The notes beneath the pieces were generated by a model. The model did not search any database. It worked only from the letters and a program-made list of their open reading frames with translations, and was not told the origin of the DNA. A program made the position numbers and the translations under genes. From contig JBOZIK010000001.1 in the NCBI GenBank assembly GCA_051453625.1, positions 170,246,173 through 170,281,978 on the forward strand: DNA of 35,806 nt, read 5' to 3'. Of this stretch, positions 21,530 to 31,189 are shown piece by piece. This DNA is from Welwitschia mirabilis (taxonomy: Eukaryota > Gnetophyta > Gnetopsida > Welwitschiales). Position 1 is the stretch's first letter, and every line of letters starts with the position of its first letter.

Positions 21530-22620
21530 TTTTTTGGGCTTAAACTACTTTTAGATAATCTTGAATATGTCTTTTTACATGATACTTTAACTTTTCTAGT
21601 AGTCATTAATTCATTCTAGTCCTCATTCCAAGAAAATGCTTTGCTATATCTTTTGAGAAAATATAAACAAGATAAATTGAATCCTTTTAGATATTACAAG
21701 TATAGATCCTAGGATATGTATGCATCACATCTACCTAAATGAAAATTCCAAACCAGCCCTTAATCCATAATAAAGAATTAATCCAATGGTTTCATCTACT
21801 CAATCTCTAATAGCAAATGAATGAGTTCAACTAAAGCTATAGTTAAGAAGTTGGGAATCACCTTAGTACCTAATGAAAATAATAAGCTTATTCCTATTAT
21901 ACCTGTGATAGAATGGAGAATGTGTATTTATTATAGAAAATCAACATTGTCATCAAGAAATACTACTTCTATCTTTCATTCTCCAATTAGATTCTTGAAC
22001 AACTTATTGGTCATTCTTTTTTTTTTTAACTTCTTAGATCGATACTAAAACCAAGTAGATATTATAGCTAAAGGCTAAGAGAAAACAATATTTACTAACC
22101 CTTACAGTGCTTTTGCATATAGACCCATGTCATTTTAACTTTATAATGCTTATGCCATCTTCTAATTTTGTATGCTCAGCATCTTTTTCAATGTTTTAGA
22201 TTCTTGTATATAGATATTTATGGATGAATTTTTAGTCTATCAAACTTGTTATGAACATTGCCTTTGTAATCTTGAACTTTTCCTCTTAAGATGTGTAGAA
22301 AAATTATCTTGTTTTGAATTTGGAAAAGTGCTACTTCATGGTTAATAAAGGAATTATCTTAGGTTATATCATCTCTAAAAATGTAATGCAAATAGATCAT
22401 CCAAAATTTCCTAGATCTTCCATCTTCCCAATTCATAGAAAGTTATAATATCCTTTCTTAATTATGCTAGTTATTATAGGAGATTCATTTCAAACTTAAG
22501 TAGAATATCCAAACTTCTCTATATCATTCTCAATAAGGATATAAATTTTAAATGTATATGTATATTCCAACAAGAATTTGAGAATCTCACAAAGAAACTT
22601 AGTACCACATCCATCATTCA
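21530..22620 (+). pseudogene. reverse transcriptase of element I (Athila-like)
   Basis: RNA-dependent DNA polymerase of the element. LLLDNLEYVFLHDTL (about 21543) and NALLYLLRKYK lead in. FIYSISNSK, a stop, MSSTKAIVKKLGITLVPN and RMCIYYRKS (21791-21940) cover the fingers; in the family the last reads CIDYRK, so Asp is Tyr. From 22100, SAFAYRPMSF, FMDEFLVY (22217-22240), CLCNLELFLLRCVEK and FEFGKV cover palm and beyond. The catalytic FMDD motif has its second Asp replaced by Glu. Multiple stops, including TGA at an expected Trp (21813-21815), and frameshifts. Confidence 0.87.
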
Positions 22621-22624
22621 ACCC

Positions 22625-22880
22625 CCAAATTGGTTCTCACCTTTTGAGATCATGTACGATGCTAGTGACTATGTTGTTATTGTTTTAGGACAAAGAGTGG
22701 AGAAGTCATCTATTGTGATTTACTATATAAGCAAATTATTAGGTGATATACAACTTAACTAGAGAGTTACTAAAATTCCATTATTTTATAATATTTTCAA
22801 TTATTTAATATCTAAAACCATGTTTTTTCATTGCTCCTCTCATGACAAATGAAAATTTTTAAGTCAAGTTAAAAACTTCT
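22625..22880 (+). pseudogene. RNase H of element I
   Basis: RT-linked gypsy RNase H. WFSPFEIMYDASDYVV starts at 22631, with the catalytic Asp codon at 22658-22660. GQRVEKSSIVIYYISK and QLN follow in the same frame. It is immediately downstream of RT as in all Athila elements. The C-terminal half is shifted and hard to follow. Confidence 0.85.
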
Positions 22881-22939
22881 TTTAGGATAATCCTTATCCC
22901 TTTAATCTAACTAAGTCATTATAGATTCCTTTCATAATC

Positions 22940-24040
22940 TAAGATTCATGATATACTTAAATTTTATCATTTTAAATCTTGTGGAGGACACTTCTCTACC
23001 AATAAAACAACTATAAAAATCTTTCATTATGGACTCTATTAGCATTTAATCTTTAAGTATTCTTAACTTTATTATAAGTCTTATGAAAATTATTAAAAAT
23101 TTGAGAGTCTTAATTAAAAGGATATAATGCCTTTGAATAAATTCTTATTGTGGAGCCATTTGATCTGTGGAAAAGTGATTTTTAAGTCTTTACCCTCCCT
23201 CTAATGCTCACCAACACATTCTAGTTTGTATTGACTATGTTGTAAAATGGGAAGAATTTTATGCTTGTAGGAATAATGATTCCCAATCTGTAGTCAAACT
23301 TTCAATAAATATATCTTATCTAGATTTGATTATCCTAGAGTCCTCATTCATGTGGTGGAATACATTTTTGCAATGAGATTTTCAATCAGCTTTTTATTAA
23401 ACATGGGTCTCATACAAAGTTGCTACACCTTATCATCCTCAAACTAGTGGTTAAGTTAAAGTTAGTAATAGGGAAATCAAGGACATCTTATGAAATGTGG
23501 TAAGTTCAACTAGAAATAATTGGTCAAATAAACTTAAGAATATCTTACGGAATTATAGAACCACTTACAAAACAACACTAGAAATGTCATCTTTTAGACT
23601 AGTTGATTGTAAGGATTGTTACCTCCTTATTGATCTTAAGCATAAAGCTTATTGAACCATTAAGCATATGAATTTAAACCTTTACACAATAGGTACAAAT
23701 CAAAATCAATAAGTTTTAAAAACATAAGAGTGATGCTTATGAAAACATAAAACTCAAAAAGAGGGTGGGAGGAGGGGCAGGTCAGTATATTTTTAGAAGA
23801 AAATTTCATGAAGGAGATATGGTCTTACTGTATAACTTTATATTTCATTTGTTCCATGATAAGATAGTCTATAGATCATCAAGTTCTGTTACATTAAAAC
23901 AAGTATTGCCTAATGGGGATTTTCTCATAAAAAATTTAAGAAACTATTACTCATTCAAAGGAAATGATCATCACCTCAAATCTTTTCATCCACTCCTCTT
24001 ATCTTTTTATGAACTTATGAGACTTATCAATTCTAATTAG
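22940..24040 (+). pseudogene. integrase of element I (Athila-like)
   Basis: DDE integrase. The zinc-binding region is partly visible (GGHFSTN at about 22983 and a run to YWH). VEPFDLWKSDF (23152-23184) holds the first Asp. CIDYVVKWEEFYACRNND precedes a small deletion near 23347-23352 that removes the second Asp block; GGIHFCNE follows in another frame. KVATPYHPQTSG, a stop, VKVSNREIKDIL (from 23417) holds the third position, where Glu is Lys (codon 23458-23460). The last 91 codons (23765-24040) are open: FHEGDMVLLYNF, LPNGDFLIKN and LKSFHP, the GPY/F-like C-terminal domain. The ATG at 23765 is internal to the old polyprotein. Confidence 0.9.
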
Positions 24041-24524
24041 TTTCCTTTCATATAGAAAAATAATAAGTTATCTTTATCTTTAAAAGATTTTGGTTAAGAT
24101 TTCGTGAGTCTTTATTTTTTAAGAGTAAGTCATCTTTACCTTTTTGTCCTTTTATTAAGGTTTGCATTCATCAGTAGTCTCAAATTTGGCATCAAGAAAG
24201 AAAAAGTGGTTTTTATACTTCCATGTTATAATTTTATTTCAAGCATTTATGAGGATGAGATTGTTTCTTTAGTATTCTAATGAACCAATGATCTCCTTCA
24301 TGTTCTTCAAAAATAAACAAAGAGAAAATCAAAACAAAAAAATAAAAATTTGTTCTCTAAGCATATATTTATTTTTTATCATTGTTATTTTATTTATTTA
24401 AGTACATTAGGATATAAAAACTCATTGGTAAGGTAGCTCTAATGATTCATTTGTGGTACACTCAACTGCATCAAGGCTATAAATACTTATAGGTAACGTA
24501 GCACTAACTTCTAAAATTACAACA
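24041..24524. other. post-pol interval of element I
   Basis: No gene or env-like frame recognised. TA-rich, with tataaatac at 24479. It ends where the smaller LTR-like repeat starts. Confidence 0.5.
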
Positions 24525-24832
24525 TGATAACTCTATTAGAAGAAGATATCATAAAATTAAACGCTTGATATGGTCAAATGCTTAAAATATCTCACTCATG
24601 GTTATAGAACAAAAAAAGGAAAAAATTTAGATCATCTTAGAGATCTCATTTGATTTTCTTTCTTAACATTTATTACTTAAAATGTCTTTAATGTTCTTAA
24701 AATTACTTAGGATTTCTTTATCAATACTTTACCTTTATTTGATAGATGATCCTTTAAAAATTAACAAAATTAGACCATTAGCTACATCTTAGTCTTAGTT
24801 ATTCATAGGTTTCATGGTCAATCATCCATTTT
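24525..24832 (+). repeat. small LTR-like repeat, copy A (cut by gap)
   Basis: Starts tgataactctattagaaga and parallels copy B at 25494 (tgttaactttattagaagaa) for its whole 308 bp to ttcatggtcaatcatccatt. Identity is about 70% by eye. It then runs into the 100-N gap. Confidence 0.7.
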
Positions 24833-24932
24833 NNNNNNNNNNNNNNNNNNNNNNNNNNNNNNNNNNNNNNNNNNNNNNNNNNNNNNNNNNNNNNNNNNNN
24901 NNNNNNNNNNNNNNNNNNNNNNNNNNNNNNNN
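24833..24932. other. assembly gap (100 N)
   Basis: Standard-length gap of unknown true size. It removes the right part of LTR-like copy A. Confidence 0.99.
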
Positions 24933-25493
24933 TAATAAAAATATAACTAATATAAATGTTACATATTATAATAAAATGTAGGAAATACTAAGATAGATAA
25001 AGGATACCATAGACTAACATATAAATCATTTAAACCCTAAAAGAATTCAAGGAATAAATGTAAGAGAAGAATATAAAATATCATTTAGAATTTACTATTG
25101 CATAACTAGTACACTTAATTAAATCATAGATGAAAAACTAAAGTAAATCTAATCATACTTCAAAGTGCATCCATCAATAATACAAACAATATGGAAAATA
25201 CCAAATTAATATAGATTAAAATCTAGACTAAGAAATGATACATGTTACATAAATTAGAAATTAAGTCCTACTAGGAAGAAATAAAGGATGATTAGAATCT
25301 TATGATAAGAAAAAAATGCTCATCATAGTCATTAGAATTATAAAATTAAACTCATAGATTTCCTATGATTGTATGAAAAGCTATTCTTTAATGATTACAA
25401 ACTTTAAGTTAGAAGATTAATTAAGCGATTATGAATGAAAGATTAAGAATGAAGTATAATCACTAATTGCTTCACGCATAACATGTTAACTTT
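24933..25493. other. AT-rich stretch between the two small LTR-like repeats
   Basis: A-rich, no gene or motif recognised. It does not visibly continue copy A. Confidence 0.5.
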
Positions 25494-26102
25494 ATTAGAA
25501 GAAGGTACCATGACACTAAATTCTCAATATAGTTAAATTCTTGAAACATCAAATTTAGGATTGTAGAAGGGAAAAATGGAAAGAAATTAAGAAGAGCTTA
25601 GATATCTTATTTACTTTACTATATTTAACATTTACTACTTAAAATCACTTTACTACTTTTGAAATTACTTGAATTTACCTCATTAATACTTTGCCTTGCT
25701 TTGAAACGTAATCCATTAAAAATTAATAAAATTAGATTATTAACTACATTTTAGTCTCATTTATTCATAGTTTACATGATTAAGCATTCATTTCCATTTT
25801 TATTCACCTCATTGCCATTTCATTTTGCCATTTAATCCCTTAAAACCCATCATTTCCTCCTATGAGAAAATACACCATTAAAGCACAAATGTGTTTGTTG
25901 TAATTTGAATAAGATATTCAACTCTAAATCTAAGGTAAATTAATTTGAGCCATTATCAAGAACTAAATGATCCAATGGTTATACTTTCATCCCAATTCTA
26001 TAAAAACCACAATTACTAATCCATTTCATATCTCTCTATATAACTTTACATAGCCCTTGTAATTCTCTATTACCCATGTTTGAATCTTAGTTTAGTCAGT
26101 CA
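25494..26102 (+). repeat. small LTR-like repeat, copy B, with promoter
   Basis: About 609 bp, from tgttaac to gtcagtca. Its first 308 bp match copy A. A TATA box, tataaaaa at 25999-26006, lies near its right end. Eight bases after the proposed CA end lies a decayed tRNA-Asp primer site, so this is a good candidate 5' LTR of a second, smaller-LTR Athila-like family. Confidence 0.65.
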
Positions 26103-26110
26103 TCGAAAGC

Positions 26111-26128
26111 TGGTGCTATTGCTAGATC
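26111..26128 (+). other. primer-binding site, tRNA-Asp type (after copy B)
   Basis: tggtgctattgctagatc: sixteen of the first sixteen positions equal the tRNA-Asp complement or differ from it by C-to-T or G-to-A only. It is the cleanest of the three sites in the window. Confidence 0.75.
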
Positions 26129-28365
26129 TAACTGGCATTGTCACCATTCTCATACATCCTCATATTTATTTTTGTAATTACTTTATGTCATGGTTTTTCC
26201 AACCTAACAGTTTCTTATTAACTTTGTTTTTAATTCTAGAAATAACTGTTACTTCATTTTTTCCTATTTCTTACTTCATTTTGCATCTAATACAATTTCG
26301 TCCTTCTCCTTGAATTTTTTCTCTCTTTTTCCTTTCTTTCTTTTTTCTTTTCATGACTACTTTTGTAGAAATCATGTGTGGAAGTCAAGGATTCTTTATA
26401 TAGAAAGGCATTTTTCATTTTTTTTAATCTTTATTTTTCATTCTATCTTGAAGAATAGAATCCAAATGATAGAGTTATCTATAAAAAGAATAGAATACTT
26501 TTTAATATCCCAAGCAAGTATTAGAATTTTACAAAAATGCAACATATGATGAAGAAGACCCTTTGGCACCTCATTCTCGAATTTATAGTATTTCATTTAT
26601 TATTTTTCTAAGTGATTTAGAAGTCATTTTTAGTTCTAAGCACCATGATGACCCAACCTAATTTTATTAAAACCCTTATCTATTGTTGTAATGCTTTAAA
26701 TGTAGAATATTCTCCCAATAGAGAAGGAGCTTTCCCATGTAAATTCCCTTATAAGAATCAATTATCTCTTTTTAGATTCATAATTAAAAATGTTTTATCC
26801 TTCTATAATGTCATAGATGCTTATAATAGTTATCTATATTGGATTAGAATCGTTCAAAGCAACTAACCCTTGGATATGCTTAAATTTCTCTTTAGGGCCA
26901 TAGTTAACCATATAGGTCATAAGAGCAATTTACCCCTTTCATGCTTATTCTCTAACCTTCTTCACAACATCATTCATATCACTTTTAATTATAATAATTG
27001 AAATAGAGCTTACATAGAAACCATTACCCTGAGAAGAATAATTTAAGTTTAAAAATGTCAGAATTTGGATTTGGCCCTAGGCAGTAGGAAGAAAAAGAGC
27101 AAGAACAAGAACAAGAAGGAAAAAAAATAATCATAGGATCCCAATCCCATCCATTCTTAACTTCTTCATTTTCTTTATTCTTCTTCTATAATAAGAAGAA
27201 AGGGTAAAGAACCCATTAGTGAATCTTCTCATTCCTCTTCTTTTTCCCCTTCTTCTCCTCCTTCTCCTTCACCATAATTCCCTTTCTCCACTTCTGGTAA
27301 AATATTTTTAGAGTAGCTATTAAGGAAGAAAAATACTTGGATAGGCAAGTTATAGAATAAAATGAAGAAGATATCATACAAGAAAAAGTAAATGGCATGA
27401 AAAAAAGATAAGATTAATTATAAGCTCAATAGGATTATCTTTCATAGGTAGTAAATTAATTAAACACTTACTTTCACTTTCCTTTATGTTCTCTCATGCA
27501 TTTCTAGCTATGTTTGCATGCATTGTAATATTTTTCAGATTCGTAAACTACACATGTAATGATTTTTCATCATATAATGTAATTACTCTTTTATTCTCTA
27601 TTTTTATCAAATTTTATTTGTCTCTGTATTTGGCATAAATGCTCATATTTTTCATTTAGTCTAGAAATTTTATACATCAAGTCTCAGCTACAAAAACTAA
27701 ATTTAGCTAGCACCACCATCTTTTTATCGTATTTCATTCTCTGCTTTTGAACACAAAATATCCCTTGCATTCATAATCATTCACACTTCACAATAACTCA
27801 AAATATTTTCTAGAAACTAATTATTATATATTCATTACTCCATTTTTAACCTTTACCTTACCTCATTACTTTTTGCTTTCATTTCTCCATTACCATTTCC
27901 CTTGTCTTTTCATAATTAACAATAGTCCTCATCTAACATGCATTGATTAGCCATACTCATAAGAGCTATTTTCATTTTCATGAACTTCTTTTTAGGCATA
28001 TCTAGATATAGCATGCATTGCGATTTTTTTTTTTCACTTTTATTAGGCATCTTGTATTTCATGCATGTTCTCTTTTAATCATTTGCATTCATTGTCTTAC
28101 TCTCATGGTTGCATTTAATGGTCCATCTTACAAACTTTGAGAATGAAGCTTATTTTGGCTAGGGAAAGTGACAATTGCACTTAAAATTCATTATTAATGC
28201 CTTATTATTTTAACTAAGTGTAATTAAGCCTAAAAATTATCCTAAAGTTTTCATGTTTGCCATCATTTTACATTTTACTTAAATGATTTAATATATAATT
28301 TTTCCATATTAATCATATGTTATCATACTTTTTTCTAAGTAACTAATAAAAGGTTGGTTGATCAA
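26129..28365. other. internal region after copy B; one uncertain coding remnant
   Basis: 2.2 kb between the copy B primer site and LTR copy 3. Apart from the uncertain frame at 26310-27060 I recognise no domain. A purine-rich tract at 27087-27127 and a pure pyrimidine tract at 27232-27270 stand out. From about 27420 the sequence is T-rich and leader-like. Confidence 0.45.
26310..27060 (+). pseudogene. unidentified + strand coding remnant
   Basis: I cannot name this. Adjacent open frames at 26310-26549 (79 codons) and 26645-26866 (73 codons, MMTQPNFIKT to RIVQSN) continue after a stop into FRAIVNHIGHKSNLPLSCLF near 26890. The last phrase is weakly like a segment of the 'putative plant transposon protein' frames that accompany some Athila elements. 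It is less hydrophobic than the T-bias frames nearby, which suggests former coding. It could equally be chance. Confidence 0.25.
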
Positions 28366-29641
28366 TGGGTTAACATGCAAAAACTAACATCTACTTCAAG
28401 TAATTTATGCCAATTTATCATAGTACAGTTAATTTAGCTATTTTAATCATTTTGTCTTAACTTATGCTTATGTTATTATAAAAACTAATTCCATGCTTTT
28501 AATGTATGATTTCTAGGTTCTTAGCCATATTTTGAAGCTTTGGACAAAAAATGGAGCTGATCCAATCCAAAAATTTAATGGCACTAGTTACTTGGGATGT
28601 GATTCTAGTCTTTTAAAGAGTTTATAGGAAAAAAATCCTACATTAATTTTACATTTATATTCCATTATGATAGTCTCTAATCTCAAATAAAGTACCAAAT
28701 TTAATTGTTGTATTGGAAGTTATAAAAATTCTAATCCTAATCCTAATTTATCAACCTATAAATAGGGCTTAATACCTTATTTTAGGAATCTTTTAGCATA
28801 TCAATAAGTGAGAGATTGGATGAGAAGCTAAAGATCACCTATTTTATATTATGAGCTTTCATTATGTACTCTTGCTATTTCCCTCCTTTCAGGAATGGGC
28901 TAGCCCTTAAAGCTAGCATGGACTCTCAAGCTTTGGCTTAGTGAATTCTTTTATGATGTATTATTTTTCTTTAGTATATAATATAGACTATTTTTTTAGC
29001 TTAATTTCCTAATTTTAAATTGTAAAGGATTTTTCATAATTGTAATGCTTGATTTGAATAAAGGCATGTTAAGTTCATAATAAATCTTGAATGATAATTC
29101 ATGCTTTTATCTCAGTTTCATAGTTAGCTTTTATTGGATGATCTTTGGAAATAGGTTTCCTATTTTCTTGTTTTTGAAATGGCTATGAGAGCTATGATGA
29201 ATTAGAGTCATCACCATCACTGATGTGGTAAATGAGATTATGTCATCATGCTTAATTTGTAATGAATACTTAACATGAGTTCTGATTTCTTCATGAAACA
29301 ATTTACATATCATGAAATGGAGTCTCATGCCATTAGTAAGATGATGATGATAAATGTTTAGAGATATGATTCATTCCCAAGCTTTATTTTATAGCTAATA
29401 GCAATCTCTTTTCTATTGATAGTCATTGAATCTTGCATTAAAATTATGATTTGTATTTACTTTACTATATGTTTATTACATTTATCCTCTGAGTAACAAT
29501 GATAATTAGTACTATACTATAAATGGAAGTCCTAGTATTATTTAGTAGAAGTTGAGTTTAGCCACACAAGATTTGTATCCCTATGATGATCTTGCATTAT
29601 CATAAATTAATACCAGATAAAAGCAGTACCAGATTTTACCA
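28366..29641 (+). repeat. LTR copy 3 (3' LTR of element I)
   Basis: Begins tgggttaacatgcaaaaa, ends agattttacca, 1276 bp. Closest to copy 2. It is not followed by a primer-binding site, which fits a 3' LTR. The upstream bases aaaaggttggttgatcaa may be a decayed polypurine region. The start is uncertain by a few bases. Confidence 0.8.
28730..28764 (+). promoter_or_regulatory. LTR promoter copy in the 3' LTR
   Basis: ctaatcctaatcctaat, then tataaata at 28757-28764, 391 bp from the LTR start, parallel to the promoter of LTR copy 2. Confidence 0.55.
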
Positions 29642-29663
29642 TAAATAAACACATAATTCAGCC

Positions 29664-29697
29664 TTTTAATGCTTAAAATATTAACGTTCAACCTATA
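29664..29697 (+). repeat. gap-flanking direct repeat, left copy
   Basis: The 34 bp from ttttaatgcttaaaatatta on recur at 29798-29831 with two differences. Confidence 0.9.
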
Positions 29698-29797
29698 NNN
29701 NNNNNNNNNNNNNNNNNNNNNNNNNNNNNNNNNNNNNNNNNNNNNNNNNNNNNNNNNNNNNNNNNNNNNNNNNNNNNNNNNNNNNNNNNNNNNNNNN
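29698..29797. other. assembly gap (100 N)
   Basis: Standard-length gap inside the gag fragment, flanked by a near-identical 34-bp sequence. Confidence 0.99.
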
Positions 29798-29831
29798 TTT
29801 TAATGCTTAAAATATTAACTTTAAACCTATA
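29798..29831 (+). repeat. gap-flanking direct repeat, right copy
   Basis: Second copy of the 34-bp sequence. It continues into the gag coding remnant. Confidence 0.9.
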
Positions 29832-30343
29832 ATTATCCACCTATTACCCAAAATTTATGATTTAGATCTTCCACCATCCCTTAGAATCCTAACAATTCGA
29901 ATTCCCTTTAATTAACCTTGTTCCAATTTTTCCTCAAGGAGAAAGTGAAGGCTTAGATGTATACATTCAAACCTCTCTAAATCTTAACTAAGTATTTATT
30001 ACAAAAGTCCTCTCAAGTTACAAAACAAATTTCATCGGCAGAAAGATCATGAATTTTTAATAGAAATAAGATGATATATTTTCCCATATATTAGATAGAT
30101 TTAAAGACTTACTTCTTAAATTTTCCCAATATAGTTTTAAATAAGGGAGGATTATAAGTTTCTTTTATGAAGACTTTTTCTCTAACCATAGACGACTCAT
30201 AGAAATGATATGTAAAGAAATCTTTTTAGATCTTAGAATTTATGAAGTCTAGGATTTCTAGAAAACATTTTTAAGAGCTCTAAAAATTAAGGGAAAAAAA
30301 TAAATAAGCTATTAAGATCATGTCATCCCATTAATACAACTAG

Positions 30344-30757
30344 TGTAATGTCCCATTTTACTATTTTTAGATTACTTCACATAAAAATAAACATATAAAA
30401 TAATATGTCAGAGTCAATAAGAATAACAAGAAATAATTTGATAAAAAGTGGACTTTATTATTAGAAGTATTGGATAACATTCTCATCATTTATCCAATAG
30501 TCCTAGACTAGTGATTAAAGGTAAAGATGTGGATTATGACCTGAGTCCCTTTCTTAGGACCCTTGAGGATTAGTCAAGGTTGTCGTCGGTTACATCCACC
30601 TAGTCTATCCATCCCACCTAATGTCATAAGCTTAAGTAGCATAATGAAAGGATACATCTTTGACATATTTGAGTTACACCCATTCACATCTTATTAATTT
30701 TTCTTCTTTAGCACTTTAACACACTTATTTTACAAATAGTGAATTTGGAGCATTACA
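30344..30757 (-). repeat. 3' LTR of element beta
   Basis: 414 bp with perfect 7-bp inverted ends: tgtaatg at 30344-30350 and cattaca at 30751-30757. A polypurine tract abuts the right end, which fixes the orientation. The 5 bp to the left are actag, the likely target-site duplication. It is unrelated in sequence to the 1.25-kb LTRs. Confidence 0.85.
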
Positions 30758-30770
30758 TTCTCTCTCCCTT
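30758..30770 (-). other. polypurine tract of element beta
   Basis: On the - strand aagggagagagaa, 13 purines directly before the 3' LTR; it would prime plus-strand synthesis. Confidence 0.85.
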
Positions 30771-30959
30771 AAGCATTGTGCTTGTCCTCAAGTGTTGTTT
30801 CTTCTCTTCTTCCATCGTTTGTGAAGCCATGCTCCTCCAAATTATTTTTTGTAGCATCTATAAAACATAATGAAAGGAGAGATATCATTTATTAAGAGAT
30901 ACATTAATAACATAAAAATAGCATATCATGCTTTATTAAAAGGCTTAGAAAGGTTTCTG

Positions 30960-31058
30960 CATGTACTTCCTATTTTTCCAAGTTTGTTGATTACAGTGAG
31001 TACATTGGATAAGTACTTCATTTACATTTTTATTCATTAATTACTTAGTTCTAGTATG
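30960..31058 (-). pseudogene. chromodomain remnant of element beta
   Basis: On the - strand, in one frame, NKNVNEVLIQCTHCNQQTWK resembles the chromodomain core of chromovirus integrases, with V-V(L)(V/I)QW followed by -(A/T)TWE. The first Trp is Cys here and the last Glu is Lys. It is located between the integrase C-terminus and the polypurine tract, exactly where a chromodomain belongs. Known chromodomains of this type bias insertion to heterochromatin. Confidence 0.6.
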
Positions 31059-31189
31059 TAAGACATTTTCAAGTTAAACAGTGAAAGTCAGGTTGGATTT
31101 GAGCATCATATGTTGTCAGTTCAAGGTGTAGTATTAGTCCTTATCTTTATGGTATGGTTTGATCATGCTCATATAAAATGCCAAATGTA

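Larger units (their letters stand above)
16417..29641 (+). mobile_element. element I: Athila-like LTR retrotransposon, about 13.2 kb, decayed
   Basis: Bounded by two LTRs of the same family (16417-17697 and 28366-29641), with a tRNA-Asp PBS after the left one. Inside, in order, are leader, gag, PR, RT, RNase H and integrase, all on the + strand. The integrase ends at 24040. The next 4.3 kb hold parts of a smaller LTR family, an unidentified frame and low-complexity leader-like DNA. I saw no clear target-site duplication: 5 bp on the left atcct or taaca, on the right taaat. An alternative is that the pol block belongs to the smaller LTR family at 24525/25494 and the outer LTRs to a separate element. 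Two 100-N gaps (20507-20606, 24833-24932) lie inside. Confidence 0.6.
29642..30343 (+). pseudogene. Athila-like gag fragment, probably the continuation of element H
   Basis: Capsid gene remnant homologous to the gag of element I. INFKPIIIHLLPKIYDLD (29816-29869) matches IIQLLPHFYG of I. RFKDLLLKF-like codons at about 30097, RRIISFFYEDFFSNH and RRLIEMICKEIFLDL at 30145-30235 match the same order in I. The fragment is interrupted by a gap (29698-29797) with a 34-bp repeat on both sides. Its similarity to I's gag runs to ACTAG at 30343 and then stops at the beta LTR, whereas I continues. With LTR copy 1 and its leader to the left of I, this fits one gag-bearing element split by I. Confidence 0.7.

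Noticed and set aside
26133-26150. tggcattgtcaccattct, a second tRNA-Asp-like site
   Set aside because: The site at 26111 fits better and is at the right distance from the LTR end; this one needs more changes and has no LTR end next to it.
27216-27398. 60-codon - strand frame ending in a Lys/Glu-rich tail
   Set aside because: The tail is the complement of the pyrimidine tract; no domain.
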